Below are positions 47,547-59,602 of a stretch of 64,000 bases of DNA, piece after piece. Below the pieces are notes generated by a model that saw nothing but the letters and a program-made list of their open reading frames with translations, was not told where the DNA came from and ran no database searches. This DNA is from Lunularia cruciata (taxonomy: Eukaryota; Streptophyta; Marchantiopsida; Lunulariales; Lunulariaceae): contig OX419760.1 in assembly GCA_948567375.1 (NCBI GenBank), positions 55,180,001 to 55,244,000 on the forward strand. The letters run 5' to 3'. Positions within the stretch are counted from its first letter, which is position 1. Every line of letters starts with the position of its first letter. The position numbers and the translations under genes are program-made.

Positions 47547-47656
47547 ACGGAGTAAAGCGCGATTGCGTGTGAAAGCAAGGAGGAGCGGAAGACCTCACTC
47601 ATCAAGCCATACAAGGAAAAGACGAAAGAGGTCACATGGGGCTAAGCCCCAATAGT
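47547..47656 (+). repeat. SINE-like short interspersed repeat, copy 4
   Basis: GCGCGATTGCGTG, GGAAGACCTCACTCATCAAG, GACGAAAGAGGTCACATGGG and GCTAAGCCCC align in order with the copies at 18544 and 18912. It lies at the outer end of arm B, next to the (TA)n tract. Target duplication not resolved. Confidence 0.6.
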
Positions 47657-47667
47657 TTCCGGAAGAG

Positions 47668-47670
<3 letters not shown>

Positions 47671-47752
<82 letters not shown>
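47671..47752. repeat. (TA)n then (AG)n microsatellite
   Basis: About 35 uninterrupted TA units (47671-47740) followed by a short AG run. It lies just outside the homology limit of arm B. Confidence 0.95.
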
Positions 47753-48420
47753 GACGATTCACGCATAACTCATGTATGTATGAATGCTAAAGTGACATAA
47801 TAATCAATTTATTTTTCTTTCAACTCACACTCAAATCCTTTGTATATTCAATCTTTCATTCACAAAATTTTTTATCAACTAGATATTCAGTACATTCAAA
47901 CCACATCTATTTTATCTTAAAGATTTCAAATGATATTTGCAGCCTTTATCCACCATAGCCAAGAATTCAAAGATTCACCATCAAAGAAATGAGCTATATA
48001 GAGTTACACTTTGAAAATGAGTTTCAATTGAGTTTCAATTAAAGAATGAGAGCAACTCAAAGAAGTATAAAATTGAGACTTGTCAAAGAGGATTTTGCAA
48101 TGCTCAGTCAAATTCATCCTGTTAATTTGTGTAGTCTTGTGAATAGTAGTCAAGTTGTAGGGTGAGTCATCAGGTTGTTATGTGCAAAACCAAGTGAGGT
48201 AGAGCAAGTCACCATGCCTTGCAAGGGAAGTTGTAATGTTTCTGCCATCCCGGTTAGAAACTCGGTCATTCAGAGAGTAGACATGATAGTGAGGTTCAAA
48301 GTCCTTAGCCGACTAAAAATCATCACATTCTTGGTGTGAAATTAGAATCTGAGTTTTCCAAGGTTCATGGTGGAAATAGCAGCTAGCAATTGTGAGGAAA
48401 GTCTAAGTGAGAAGGAGAAG
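47753..48420. other. AT-rich non-coding stretch
   Basis: No open frame of note; possibly the leader of the ORF region that follows. Confidence 0.45.
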
Positions 48421-48422
48421 AG

Positions 48423-50107
48423 ATGAAATTCTATGCATTGGACCAAAGACTATTGGAGGCTTGTGTTGGGAACAATGCAAGAGAGCCAATGGGGATTACC
48501 TTTGATCTGAAGTGTGATGCCTTTGATGAAATGGAGGAGTTGAAGGTGTCATTTAGTGCACCATGGAAGAAGAACGGGTACAAGGTGGATATTAGTGTGG
48601 ATGATATGAAGCAAAGTATTGTTAGAGCAATGATGGCTATGACAAAGCCCAAGCAAACCACCTATGATACAAAGCAATATGCCATCTTCTTCCACATGAT
48701 GTTTGTAGGTGCTAGTGTAAATTGGGCAAAGTGCTTTTACAAACGGACAAGGCAGATGGTGTTGCTGTGGAGGATGGACCTACTGCCACATTAGTTTGTA
48801 CCATTTGCAGCTCACTTCTATCTTGGATTGAACCTGCTTACAGCCAAAGAAACATTCCCAACTCAAGGATGTTGTTTCCCCCCACAAAGAGGAAGACAGC
48901 CCAAAGACTAAACCCAAGCTGAGCCATGGTAGTGGTGGACTTGTCATTGGGGGCTGAAGACAAAGGAGCCAAGTTGGAAGAGGAGGAGCAATTGACACTC
49001 AAGAGTTGGGATTCAATCACCAAAAGCAAAGGCAAACCAAAAGTGCAGCAAGATGTGTTGGAAGGCAAGAATGTTAGATCATACAAGGAGTTCCATAAGG
49101 AAATTGGGCGCTTGGAAGGCATTGATGTCCCTTGCATGGACTTCTTGGATGATGATATCACAGAAGAGCATGAAGAGGAGGTGAGGATGGTGTTCCAGCA
49201 GGGAACTTGATCACATTGGAGCAAGAAGTCACATAAGGCCAATTGAACCTGAGGAAGAAAGTTTTGGGGGACTTTGCATGGGGTAAGATAATCATGGCTT
49301 CAGGCCAAAGTGCAGTCAGTTGTGTCCAAAGAAGAAGGGGAGCATGAGGAAAAGGCATTCAGAGGGGTCAACTACTTGTTCACTGTGATGCGCCTATTGT
49401 TGGTATACCTAAAAGACCAGATGCTATATGTGAAGGACAAGCATCCTGAAGTGAATACCAAGCTCCATATGGTGAAGGTGATTACCCTAAATGCTCAATA
49501 ATTGAAGGTGATCTGACTCAAGGACGTCATGAAGCTGAAGTACTTGGGTTGATGCAATAATACAATGGCAAACTTTGATGGATCTGCAAGAAAGTTTTGA
49601 CTAACATGGTAAGTACTTGGAGTGGCAGAAGGAAGCATTAAAAAAGGTAAGGGACAAGCTGGAGGGGTTGCAAATTGATCTATTTCAGCATACCACTCAA
49701 ATACAAATGCAGGAGCAAACCATCACAGAGTTACGATGAGTTGCTATGGAGAAGGAGCAGGATTGGCAGAAGGAGATGGCAAGCCAAGCCAGGGAAGAAC
49801 AATGCCTACACAACCTTGTCCCGCATGCCAAAGTTCAAGTATCCAAGGTAATGGAGGAGAAACACTTAATGGAAGTGCATAAACTTTGTATAGGTTAGCA
49901 AAATTGGTAACCCAAAGCAATGCACTCTCATTGAAGGATCGGATGGGCAAAGTCACTTGGCATTTCAAAGTGATGCTCAGCATTGGAGCCAAGGTGGAGC
50001 TCAAGGAGGCCTACTTGCACGAGTTGAAGTTGCTGATGCAAGAGACTCAGAGGAAGAAAGCAAAGGAGGTGGATATGAATAACTTACTTATTCACCTTAG
50101 GGATTGA
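48423..50107 (+). pseudogene. Unrecognised broken ORF with C-terminal coiled coil
   Basis: Open frames chain along the plus strand: 48423-48794 (MKFYALDQRLLEACVG...), then one frame over at 48722-48922, 48926-49210 (MVVVDLSLGAEDKGAKLEEE), 49310-49501 and 49886-50107. About 49600-49860 contains a Glu/Gln-rich helical stretch (EKEQDWQKEMASQAREEQ) that predicts a coiled coil. Stops and at least one frameshift (near 48720) break it. The layout resembles the single long ORF of non-autonomous LTR elements, but no retroviral motif is present and no matching LTR was found upstream. Function unknown. Confidence 0.45.
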
Positions 50108-50654
50108 GTAGATAGGAAAATATTAGAAGTAGGCGATAATTTTTGCCTTAGATTAGACTTAGTTAAAAAAATGTAAATAGTCTTTCCATTACTCTGAGTG
50201 AGCAAACAGTGACCTAATCCAAAGTAGTCAAGATCAGAGTACAGTTGGACTTGGATGAGCTATCTGAGTTACTAGAGAAAGTTAGAGTAGGGAAAGAATA
50301 TAGTGTTAGGATGTCTATGACTTCAATTGCAGTACATACAAATGATGTGACTGCAGTAGAGGTAGCTATAGAACCCAAATTATAGGAGACACTTGTAGTT
50401 ACTTTGGGCGAGGAAGCCAAATTAGAAGTAGTACTTGGATTGGATTTGAGTCAATAGCAGTTGTAGACCAAAACAAGCGGTTTTGGAAGTAAATTTGCTT
50501 TGTATATGCAACATTAGAGGAAGTAGTTGTAACAACTAAGTAGTTTAGTTATTGTTGTAACTTCCAAGTGGTTTGACTTTTTAGAATAGTCATTTGGATT
50601 GTTTCTTATTCAGTAATGAGCAAAAGATGAATAAAAAGAAGTGTTTATACAGTG
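50108..50654. other. Non-coding sequence after the unknown ORF
   Basis: Contains TGTAACAACTAAG at 50527, similar to the start of a gypsy LTR (TGTAACAACCG at 58873), but no matching end was found. Confidence 0.35.
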
Positions 50655-51855
50655 CTCGTCATTTTTCTTAATTTTGAGTGTCAATTGAATGCATTTGTCT
50701 ATGAATGTATGAAGAAATTTGGAATGCAAGTGAAAGAGTGTTAGATATTAGATTCTATAACTCTGAATTCCATTACGTGAGTTTGATCTTGAGAGGAGCA
50801 CATTCAAAGCAATGCCTTGACTGATCTTTGGGAATTGTAGTATTGTTCATATTTGGCAGTTGTAATCATAGACATGAAGCAGATGCAAAGTCACTTTGAG
50901 CTAGGAAGTTGTACCTTGTACTGTTGGAGGGGTGGAATACAATTCCAAGGTGAAGTCACTCAATGATGAAGTAGACATCTTTGTATCAATTGAATCATCA
51001 CAATTGATGTCAATTTGGACTAGAACTGAAGAATTGTGATTTTCAATGACAATTATTTGCAGTAAAACCTATGATGAGTGTTTGCTACACTCTTCTAGGT
51101 GTTGTTTCTGCCCAAGAGTTTAAAGATGTAACCAACATAACTTTTAAGTTACTTTCACTTTGTATTTAAGCATTTCTGACTTGTACCTCTATGAGAATAA
51201 ACGATTACTCACACATTAAAGCAAAAGTGATATTTATTGGGTTGTCACAATATTGCTTGTCATTTTTTTTGTAATTATGAGTGTCAATTGAATGCCTTTG
51301 GTTGTGAATATATGAAGAAATTTGGATTGCAAGTGGAGAAATATTAGATGTTAGATTCTATAGATCTGAAGTCCATTCTATGTGTTTGATCTTGAGTGGA
51401 ACACTTTCAAAGCAATGGCTTGATGGATCATTATGAACTATATTTGTTAATATTTGGCATTCACAGATGAAATCAAGATGCTAATGCAAAGTCACTTTGA
51501 ACAAGGAAGTTGTACCTTCATTGGAGGGGTGGAATACAATTCTAAAGCAAAGTCACTTTGTGACAAAGTACACATCCTTGTATCAATTGAATCATCTTAA
51601 TTGATGTAAATTTGCACTGGAATTGAATAATTGTGATTTTGAGTAATAAGTAGTTGTTGCAAAACCTCATATGAGTGTTTACTACACTCTTTTGGGTGTT
51701 GCCTCTGCCTAAGAGTTTAAAGATGTGACCAACAAAACAATTAAGTTATGTTCACTTTGTATTTGAGCATTCTTGACCTGTATCTCTATGGGAAGGAATG
51801 ATTACTACCACATTACTACAAAAGTGATATTTGGTGGGTTTATCATAACCTCCGT
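50655..51855 (+). repeat. 603-bp tandem direct duplication
   Basis: Unit 1 is about 50655-51257 and unit 2 about 51258-51855; GAGTGTCAATTGAATGC is at 50676 and 51279, a 603-bp offset. The units share blocks throughout (AAGAAATTTGGA, GGAGGGGTGGAATACAATTC, AAGAGTTTAAAGATGT) but differ by many substitutions, roughly a fifth of positions by eye. No coding potential seen. Confidence 0.8.
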
Positions 51856-51860
51856 TTTTT

Positions 51861-52487
51861 TTGCATCTTTGGCCAACATCATGCACAAGGTTCGATTGGT
51901 TCTCTATGCCAAGCCATTGGATTTTGGCTTATAGTATGAGGTCACCCTATGTTTGAAAGAGAGATATCATAGTATGGTTGTAGTGATACTTCTTATAAAC
52001 TCTCCTCCTTTGTCTAAAACAAACTCCAAAGGGTAACCAAACCTAGTGATGATAAGTTCACACATAAATCTATCAATTTCATGCTCATTTTTACCTCTCA
52101 ATAGTCTAGCCTCAACCAACCCACTTGGTAAGGTAATCAATAATTATCACAATATAAAAATTATCCCTTGTAGTTCTAATGAGAGGACCTACAAAGAATT
52201 AGAGGACCTACAAAGTTAATTCTTCATTTCTCAATAGGTCTTAGCAATGGAATTGATCTACGAGGTGGAATGGAGATAAACTTTCTAGCAAAAACTTGAC
52301 AAATATTATAAGTTCTGCTATAATCAAAATAATCCTTGAAAATCCACCTTCAATGATCTCTTGTATGTAGAATTTTGAAAGAAATCACCTTTCTTGAAAA
52401 GTGACCCCCACATACAAAACCATCATGAAACTCTTTTAAATAGGATAGACTCCTCCTTACCTACTCCTCTTTGAAAGAAGAGTAGAG
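51861..52487 (-). pseudogene. Inverted gypsy integrase fragment
   Basis: The minus strand encodes INFVGPLIRTTRDN, DYLTKWVEARLL, ITRFGYPLEFVLDKGGEF and YYKPKSNGLA, and aligns with the plus-strand integrase at 57740-58290. A 19-bp-spaced small duplication (GAGGACCTACAAAG twice, 52180-52215) interrupts it. It abuts the truncated LTR at 52488 head-on, so this junction is a rearrangement, not a normal element end. Confidence 0.72.
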
Positions 52488-54437
52488 AAGTCTAGGCCAC
52501 AAGCATTGTTGGTGCAGATTTTTCTATAGTCCATGTGAATGAATCCTTGACTTAGTTGGTAAGTGAAGATAAGATCACCTACTCATGGGATTATTCCCAA
52601 GTGTTTGGATATTCTTTTAGAATTTAGACTTTATTTGCCTTTAATCCTAGGAACTTGAGTGACTCTTGTAATTCAAAATTTGGTGTGTAAATTTTTCACA
52701 AATATGTAACCGATGGATTGAGGAAGTACTCATTATCCTTTCATTTGCAATTATCTCTCTCATTGAGTTTTCTAAAGAGCAATGTCTTCAGTCTTGGAGA
52801 TGGCTTGGATTTTTTACCTTGGAGGGGTGTGATGGAGTTTGGTTCTTTGCCTTCTTAGTTCATGGTGTCCTACTCAAATACTCTAATGGCCATTAGAGGT
52901 TCATTTTGAGTGTGAGAAGTGCCAACTAACATTTATGGTTTTGTTCTCATGACCTCTTTAGAATATAAGATAATGCTTAACATTCAATTATATATTAGAT
53001 AGAAGGAGGTTATGAGAGTTCACTTTGAGAGAATATTAGGAGAGTAGAGTGCTAAATTTATGTTAGAGAACCTAGACCCAATTTTCTACCTTATATTTCA
53101 TTATTATTTTTTTGAGGTCATCTTGTACATCTTGTATACATGAGAGGAATAGGAGAGATTGTGTGAGGATACCAAACTTTGAATACTATGGTATTTTGGG
53201 AAAAACCTCAAGTTTAAGAGCTAGATCTAAAAAATTTTAGAGGATATATTGGGTTATATTTCAATTGGGACACTCAAAATTATTATAAGGGCTGCTACAC
53301 ACACTAAGCTAGAACTTTTGGAAGGTGGTAGGATGAATTGCTCTCACAAATTACATGTTCTCTAGGATTTTGTAGTTTGTCATTTCTTTAGTTTGCATTG
53401 GATTATTCTTCTCAAAAACTTTAGAGTGAGAAATTATGCCTTCTTGACTTAGAAATGGTGAGAGATCATTCTTGCAAATGAAGTTAAGATTTTTGAAGTG
53501 AGGGGGGTGATTTTAGACCAAATCTGGAAAGATACGTGATAAATAGAGAGGTTCTCTGGCCAAATGGCTCAATAAAAGGGTTAAAAATTTTCAGTGGAGG
53601 ACTCTCTAGAGTGGAGCTTATGTGTTTGAAGTTGCACTGGATTGCATTGGATTTGAAGTTAATAGTTGAGAGAATTGATTTAGACAATGAAGAAGGGTCA
53701 TTTCTAAGGAGTTGAGTCTCATCCGTGAGGAGACTAAGAGTAACCAAAAATATGTTTGTGTTTTTAGACTCATCTTGGGAGCATGGAGTGCTATCAATAA
53801 TGGAAATTGAGATTATTCAAGGTTCTCCAAGGGTTTGAGGTGCTTGTAGGGATGGATTTGTAGAAAAGGAAAATTAGAATAGAATTTGAAGAGAGTGTTG
53901 AGAGGATCCAAAAACCTACAACACTTAGAGGAGAGAGTGATTCTAAGTGCTTTTTATGTAGAAAGAAGTGACATAAGGCAAGTTCATGTCCATTGATCCT
54001 TCAAAGCAAGAGATTGAGAAAAAGGAGAGGCTTACTAACTTGGGGTTGCATGTTGGAACTTCTTCACTAAGATTGGGAAGGAAAAGATGAGTTGTGTGAG
54101 GTTTGTGACATGGAAGGATTTCCAAAAAGGCATAAGTAGTAGCATAACACTAATTTTAGAGACTTTGGAGAAAGATCTTGAGAAAAGTCTTATTATTGCT
54201 CTAGAGAAACTACCTTCATCAAAGAGTTTTCAAGAATAGCGATGGAGATAACCTTTCAATTGATGGAAAAACTATCAATGAGAGTTTGACTTGAACCTTT
54301 TGTGTTATCTATGGTTTACTATTTTGAAATGGTGTTTGTCATGTTTCTACTCTATTAGTTATATGGAGAGAAAGTGAAAGTTTATGTAGAAAGAGCAGAG
54401 AATTTAGAGTCTAGGTTTTGCATAGTATTGACAAAGA

Positions 54438-54960
54438 ATGGGGGAGGGGAGCTTGAAACCAAAAATTCAAAGCAAGGTGAGATATGAAAAATCTTCCTCC
54501 AAGGTAGAAGCTATCAAGATTGCAGTTCTTAGAGAAGAGAGTTTGGAAGGAGATGAGAGTAATTTGGTGTTAAAGGAGGTTGTGCATTCTCCACAGTTCT
54601 ACAATTTTGATGGGGCTTTTTATCTTTTGGTGGCAAGGTGGTATCACAAGTTGTATTTTCTTTGGTTCTTTCACCTCCAAGAAAAGATCCCTTTCAAACT
54701 ATCATGAAGCAACTTGCAGATCTCAAGATCAATATAGTACAAACTATAGAAGAAAAGAAAGGTGGATCAAAATGTTGGAGGAAGACCTAAGGGTTATAGG
54801 AACTATCCATATAGAGAGGGCCAACCAACCAACACTTTAAATGATAAAAAAAGATTTGGTTGTGGAGATAGATGTCACATCCAAAGGAATTTCCAATATT
54901 CTACTTACCATGGAAGAAGGGATGATGAGGGAGCAAATAGAGAGTTTTCATAGAGAGGAA
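54438..54960 (+). pseudogene. Gypsy gag remnant
   Basis: Open segments at 54438-54707 and 54762-54953; the second carries KRFGCGDRCHIQRNFQY, a damaged zinc knuckle (normally C-x2-C-x4-H-x4-C ending in Cys). The upstream gag (53000-54430) is too decayed to place. Confidence 0.5.
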
Positions 54961-55479
54961 TTGTTGGAGCCCAAGTTACTCCTATAAAAAATAGAGGTAA
55001 GGGAACAACATCCATAGATGTGGTTGAGAGCAAGCAAGTATGACAAGAGTGAATGCTCAAACTCCAATGGTCTTAGCTTGGAGCTTTTGGCACAAGAGAA
55101 GAAAAGAGCACATTTTGCAAATGATATATATTCTTCTCAAGAATTCACTCCTAGCAGGGATAATCCAATGCACACAAGGAGTACTTGAACTTCTAATTCA
55201 ACACCATCAACAAAGACTCCAAGGAAGAAGTTGGGGATGGATGATTTCTTGATCTAAAAGCAACAATGGGGCTACAATGTGTTGGAGGATGTTGGTAGTC
55301 ATAATGTTAACATCATGGTAGGCCAACTGATTACTTTGAAAAATACCTTGAGAAATGAGCTTAGGAGGTTTTCAGTTCTACAAGGAACAAGAGAAAGAAG
55401 AAGAAAGAGATTTTGATATCAATGGGTATGGTGGATGAAAAACTAGCACCATGAGAGGCTTATGAGTATACCTCCAAGA

Positions 55480-55830
55480 TTGATATGAGGATGAATGTTC
55501 ATAACATGAAGGATGCACTTGTTGATGGAAGATCTACAATGAAAGCCATCTCAAAGAAGTTGATGAAGAAGTTGGGTATGATACCCTTTAGATCTTCAAC
55601 ATTTGTAGTGAGCATGGCAAACAAGCAACAAGTTTGACTGGTAGGTTTGATGGACGTTGTGGTAATATTGGTTATAAGAGTTCAAAATCTTAGGACTTTC
55701 CAAGCCTTAAAGGATGCAAGCTATTACTTGCTACCTGGAAGGCCATGGTTGAGAACAGCTCAAAAATTTCATTGATTGCACAAAAGGTACTTGAGAATTA
55801 GGCCATCAAACCATCAAGTTATAGTTCCAA
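55480..55830 (+). pseudogene. Gypsy aspartic protease remnant
   Basis: ALVDGRSTMKAISKKLMKKL corresponds to the active-site region (a-l-V-D-x-G), and after a stop NLRTFQALKDASYYLLPGRP and WLR match the LLGRPWL signature. Broken by stops. Confidence 0.6.
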
Positions 55831-56179
55831 TATCCAATACTAACCATACCTCACATTTAGATACATATCTTCTGATTATTGGCAATCAAATTTAGAAGGA
55901 GCTTTAGGTGTGGACATCACCATGGAAGAAGAGATCTCTTCAAATGAGGATGAATCTGAATATGATTCAAATGTGCATCCCTTGTGTACTATGGATTTTG
56001 TGCTTAATCCAAAGGTTTTGAATGACCTTGATAAATCAACATGACACTTGAGGAGGTAGAGAGGAGACTATCTACCCTTAAGTATGGCCCAATGTTACCA
56101 AGGAGGAGAAGGTAAAATTTGAAGAGATTTTATACAAGTACATCCATGTGTTTGCTTTTTGGTATAAGGATCTCAAGAA

Positions 56180-57330
56180 AATCACCATGGAAGAGCACCA
56201 AATAGAGGTGGAGTCACATGCAAGATCTATTTGAAAAAAATAATATCACATTAGCCCACCAATAGCTTTGGATATAGAGGAGATTGATAAGCTCAAGGAG
56301 GCCAAGTTCATCTTTGAGATGAAGAATTAAAAATGGGTGTCTCCAATAATGATTGTGGACAAAAGACAATGATAAACTTTGGGTATGTGTAGATTACAAG
56401 AAACTCAATGCTATCACCAAGAAGGACTACTACCCCTTGCCATTCATTGATGAAATCTTAGAGGAGATTAAAGGACATGAGAGATACAATTTTGGGGATC
56501 GTTATAATCACTACAACCAAATCAAGATTGCACTAGAGCATCAACAACTCACCACATTCACCATACCTTGAGGAACTTATACTTTCAGGGACATGCCTTT
56601 AGAGCTTTGTAATGTTCCAATCACATTTCAGTGGTTCATGAACAAGGTGTTTGAACCTTTTATTGGGAAATTTTTGAAAGATTTCATTGATGATTTTTGT
56701 GTCTATGGAAGTAAGGAGGAGAACTTTCAACAATTGATCACGGTCTTATAATGCTTGGATGAGGCAAATGCATCATTCAATTGAGAGAAGTGCATCTTTG
56801 GTTATGAAGAAGGTCTACTTTTGAGGCATATCCTTTCTAAGGATGGAATAGTAGTGGATCTTGAAAAGGTGAGGAAAATCTCAAAGTTTCCATTCTTTTC
56901 AAGCTTGACAAAGTTCCAAAAATTCAAGATGATGGTTAGATACTATAGGAGGTTCATCTTTTCATTTTCCAACAAGGCTTATGCATTGTCCATCTACCTA
57001 AAGAATGGAGTAGAATACATGGTGATGTTGGAGGACAAGGAGGCTTTCAAAGCTTCAATAACAATCTCTTGTTATAGCTCCAATTCTTGCTAAACTTGAT
57101 TAGAGTAAACTTTCCACCTTTACACTAATGCTTCCATTGTAACAATAAAGTGCACTCTTAGTCAATTTGACCAAGATGTGCATGATCATCCAATAGCTTA
57201 TGCTAATAGAGAAATGGTCTTAGTTGAAAGAAACTATTCAATCACAAAAAAGGAAGGGTTGGCAATGATTTTTGGTCTTAAGAAGTTTCAACACTACTTG
57301 ATTGCAAGGAAGGCCAACATTATCACAGGT
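56180..57330 (+). pseudogene. Gypsy reverse transcriptase and RNase H
   Basis: LWVCVDYKKLNAITKKDYYP and LPFIDEILEEI (56353-56470) are the RT fingers. KFLKDFIDDFCVYGSKEENF (about 56668-56727) is the catalytic box with both Asp kept. GIVVDLEKVRKISKFP lies at about 56848, and RNase H follows from about 57110 (YTNASIV; stops within). The longest open segments are 72 and 90 codons. Confidence 0.82.
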
Positions 57331-57739
57331 CTTAAGGTTTGAAATACATCTTCAACAAACCCAATGTGGAAGGAAAGGTAGCAAGGTGGATAATATTCTT
57401 ATCTGAGTATGATTACACCACTGAAAATAGGCCATGATAGAAACATGCAAATGTTGATTTGTTATCTAAGGCATATGATCACAATGGAGATGAGCCAATG
57501 GATGATTCCTTCTTAGATGAGGAGCTCATGATAGTCTCCATTACTCAAGAGATTCCAATGGAGTACAAGGAGATTGTGTAGTTTGTTACAAGAGGTAATT
57601 ATCTTGAGGAGGTGCATGCTATGGAGAGAAAGGCTCCTAGAGCAAGATCTAGATCTTACACAATGGTGGAGTACATTCTTTTTCATCAGGGAGTAGATGG
57701 TCCAATTCAAAGAACAGTGAGTAAAGAGGAATCAATTCT

Positions 57740-58700
57740 ACTCATGAAAAGTTTTATAAAGGTTTAGTATGTGTGAGTCACTTTGCAAGAAAAGTGACCA
57801 CTTCAAGATTCTAGATGTAGATTACCATTGAAGGGGAATTTTCAACAATTGTCTTGATTATTGCAAAACTTGTATTGTTTATCAAACCTTTGCTAGAAAA
57901 TCTACTACCACTTCACCTCTTAGATCAATTCCATTGTTAAGACCTTTCAAGAAGTAGAGAATTGACTTTGTAGGTCCTCTCAATAGAACCCTAAGGAGCA
58001 ATTGGTTGTGATTGTGGTAGTTATTGATTACTTTACCAAGTGGGTTAAGGCTAGACAATTGAGAGACAAGAATGAAAATGAAGTTGGTAGATTTCTTTAT
58101 AAAAGCATCATCACTAGGTTTGGTTGCCCTTTGTACTTGGTTTTTGATTGAGGAGAAAATTTTACAAGAAGTACTACAACCATGGTATGACATTTCTTGA
58201 TCACACATAGAGTGACTACATCCTATAAGCCAAACTCCAATGGCTTGATAGAGATAACCAATCAAATATTGTGCATGATGTTGGCCAAAGATGCAAAAAT
58301 GGAAAGCACAAAAAATCATTGGGACAAGAGGATTCATGCAGTTTTGTGGGAGTATAGGACAAACATGGAGACATCTATTGGATATTTCCATTTCATTTGG
58401 TATATGATATTGAGTCTACTTTACCTATTCCCTTTGATCTTCTTAATTTTCAAAAAATACATAGTAAATTGAAGAAAACACAAGGAGTTGATGCAAAGAG
58501 GTCAAGGAAAGATCAACTAATGGAATTCAAGGAGGATAGAGCAATTGCTATGGTTTAAGTGGAGCAAGCCCAAAGGAAAAAAAGGAGAGCTATGACAAGA
58601 GGCAAGGCAAGAAGAAGGTAGAGCACCTCAAGGAAGGTGATTGGGTAATATTGTTTGATTTCATTCGATTCAAGAGAGTGCAAAAGAAATTCCTACCTAA
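57740..58700 (+). pseudogene. Gypsy integrase
   Basis: IDFVGPLNRT (about 57960) and DYFTKWVKARQLRDKNENEV in a shifted frame give the first part of the core. ITRFGCPLYLVFD (about 58110-58148) holds the second Asp, followed by an in-frame stop. YKPNSNGLIEITNQIL (about 58223-58270) is the TNGQxE-like region with the Glu present. The C-terminal part continues to about 58700 (EGDWVILFDF-like). Confidence 0.78.
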
Positions 58701-58872
58701 GTACTTTAATCTTTTCATAATGGAGAAGATGTGAGACAATTAAATTTATGATCTCAAGGAGTTAGGAAGAAGACATTATGATAAAATTAACTATGACTAG
58801 TTAAATTTATACCATAGAAGGTAAAGGGACCTTTATTGTGAAGATAAAGTGAAATCTTAGTTTGGGGGTAAA

Positions 58873-59588
58873 TGTAACAACCGTTGGTGGATGTATGCTC
58901 TATAGGGATATTAACTTTGGTATTGCAAAAAGTTGAGAAATATTATCTATATGGAGTTTAGCCAAGCTTCTAAATTAGTCATGATTATCTAGAGTTAGTC
59001 CCTGCTAAGATAAAGATGGCTCTATTCTAGATGAAGGGGAAAGAGTGTACATCAATAAAAAAAATTTCTAGTGTATTAACTTGATATTATTCCTAGTTAT
59101 TTGAATTTGAGTAAAGAGTTGAGAAATTTTGGGCCACAAGCCTTCTTGGTACAAACTTTTCCATAGTCCAAGGATAACCCATGTGAAAGAATCCTTGACT
59201 TAGTTGGAAGGTGAAGAAAGGACCATCTACTCATTGGATGATTCCCATGTTATTCCTTTAGACTGTAGATTCTATTTGAATTTTAGCCTATTAACTTGAG
59301 TTACTCTAGAAATTAATAATTTTAGTGTGTAACTTTTTCATAAGTATATAAGCTCTAGGGGTAAGGAGGTACTCATCATCCTTTCATTTGCAAGTATCTC
59401 TCTCTTATTGAGTTCTCTAGTGAGCAATATATTGAGTCTTGGAGGTGCTATTGAGTTCTACTGTGGGAGAGTGTGATATAGTTTGGTTCTTTGCCTTCTT
59501 AGTCCATGGTTCACTACTCTAAAAGCCATCAAAGGTTAATCCTAAGTGAGGGACAGACCAGCTCACAAATCAAGAAGGTTTTTATCTT
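58873..59588 (+). repeat. 3' LTR of the gypsy element, itself followed by a PBS
   Basis: It begins TGTAACAACC after the purine tract; the last part matches 52488-52950. The right edge is approximate. A primer-binding-site-like TGGTATCAAAGCC lies at 59590-59602, which is the normal context of a 5' LTR. Confidence 0.65.
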
Positions 59589-59589
59589 T

Positions 59590-59602
59590 TGGTATCAAAG
59601 CC
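59590..59602 (+). other. Primer-binding-site-like sequence after the gypsy 3' LTR
   Basis: TGGTATCAAAGCC resembles the initiator-Met PBS with one change. About 180 bp of sequence follow before the next element begins at 59783. Confidence 0.55.

Larger units (their letters stand above)
38930..47565 (-). repeat. Inverted duplication, arm B
   Basis: The reverse complement matches arm A (18390-27370). Arm-specific parts are 39050-39590 in the 3' flank, a longer (CT)n in intron 8, and short CGATTCAAA-type repeats in intron 4 (about 43845-43910). Exons are more alike than introns by eye. Confidence 0.9.
52488..59588 (+). mobile_element. Ty3/gypsy retrotransposon (non-chromovirus), decayed
   Basis: A 5' LTR remnant (about 52488-52950) matches the last part of the 3' LTR (58873 to about 59588; shared CCTTGACTTAGTTGG and GTTTGGTTCTTTGCCTTCTTAG). 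Between are gag, protease, RT, RNase H and integrase on the plus strand, and a purine tract TTTGGGGGTAAA at 58861-58872. The 5' LTR lacks its first roughly 250 bp. No chromodomain follows integrase. Target duplication cannot be shown because the left end is rearranged. Confidence 0.78.

Noticed and set aside
57882-58391. 169-codon minus-strand open frame
   Set aside because: It is antisense to gypsy integrase motifs (ITRFGCPL, KPNSNGL) on the plus strand.
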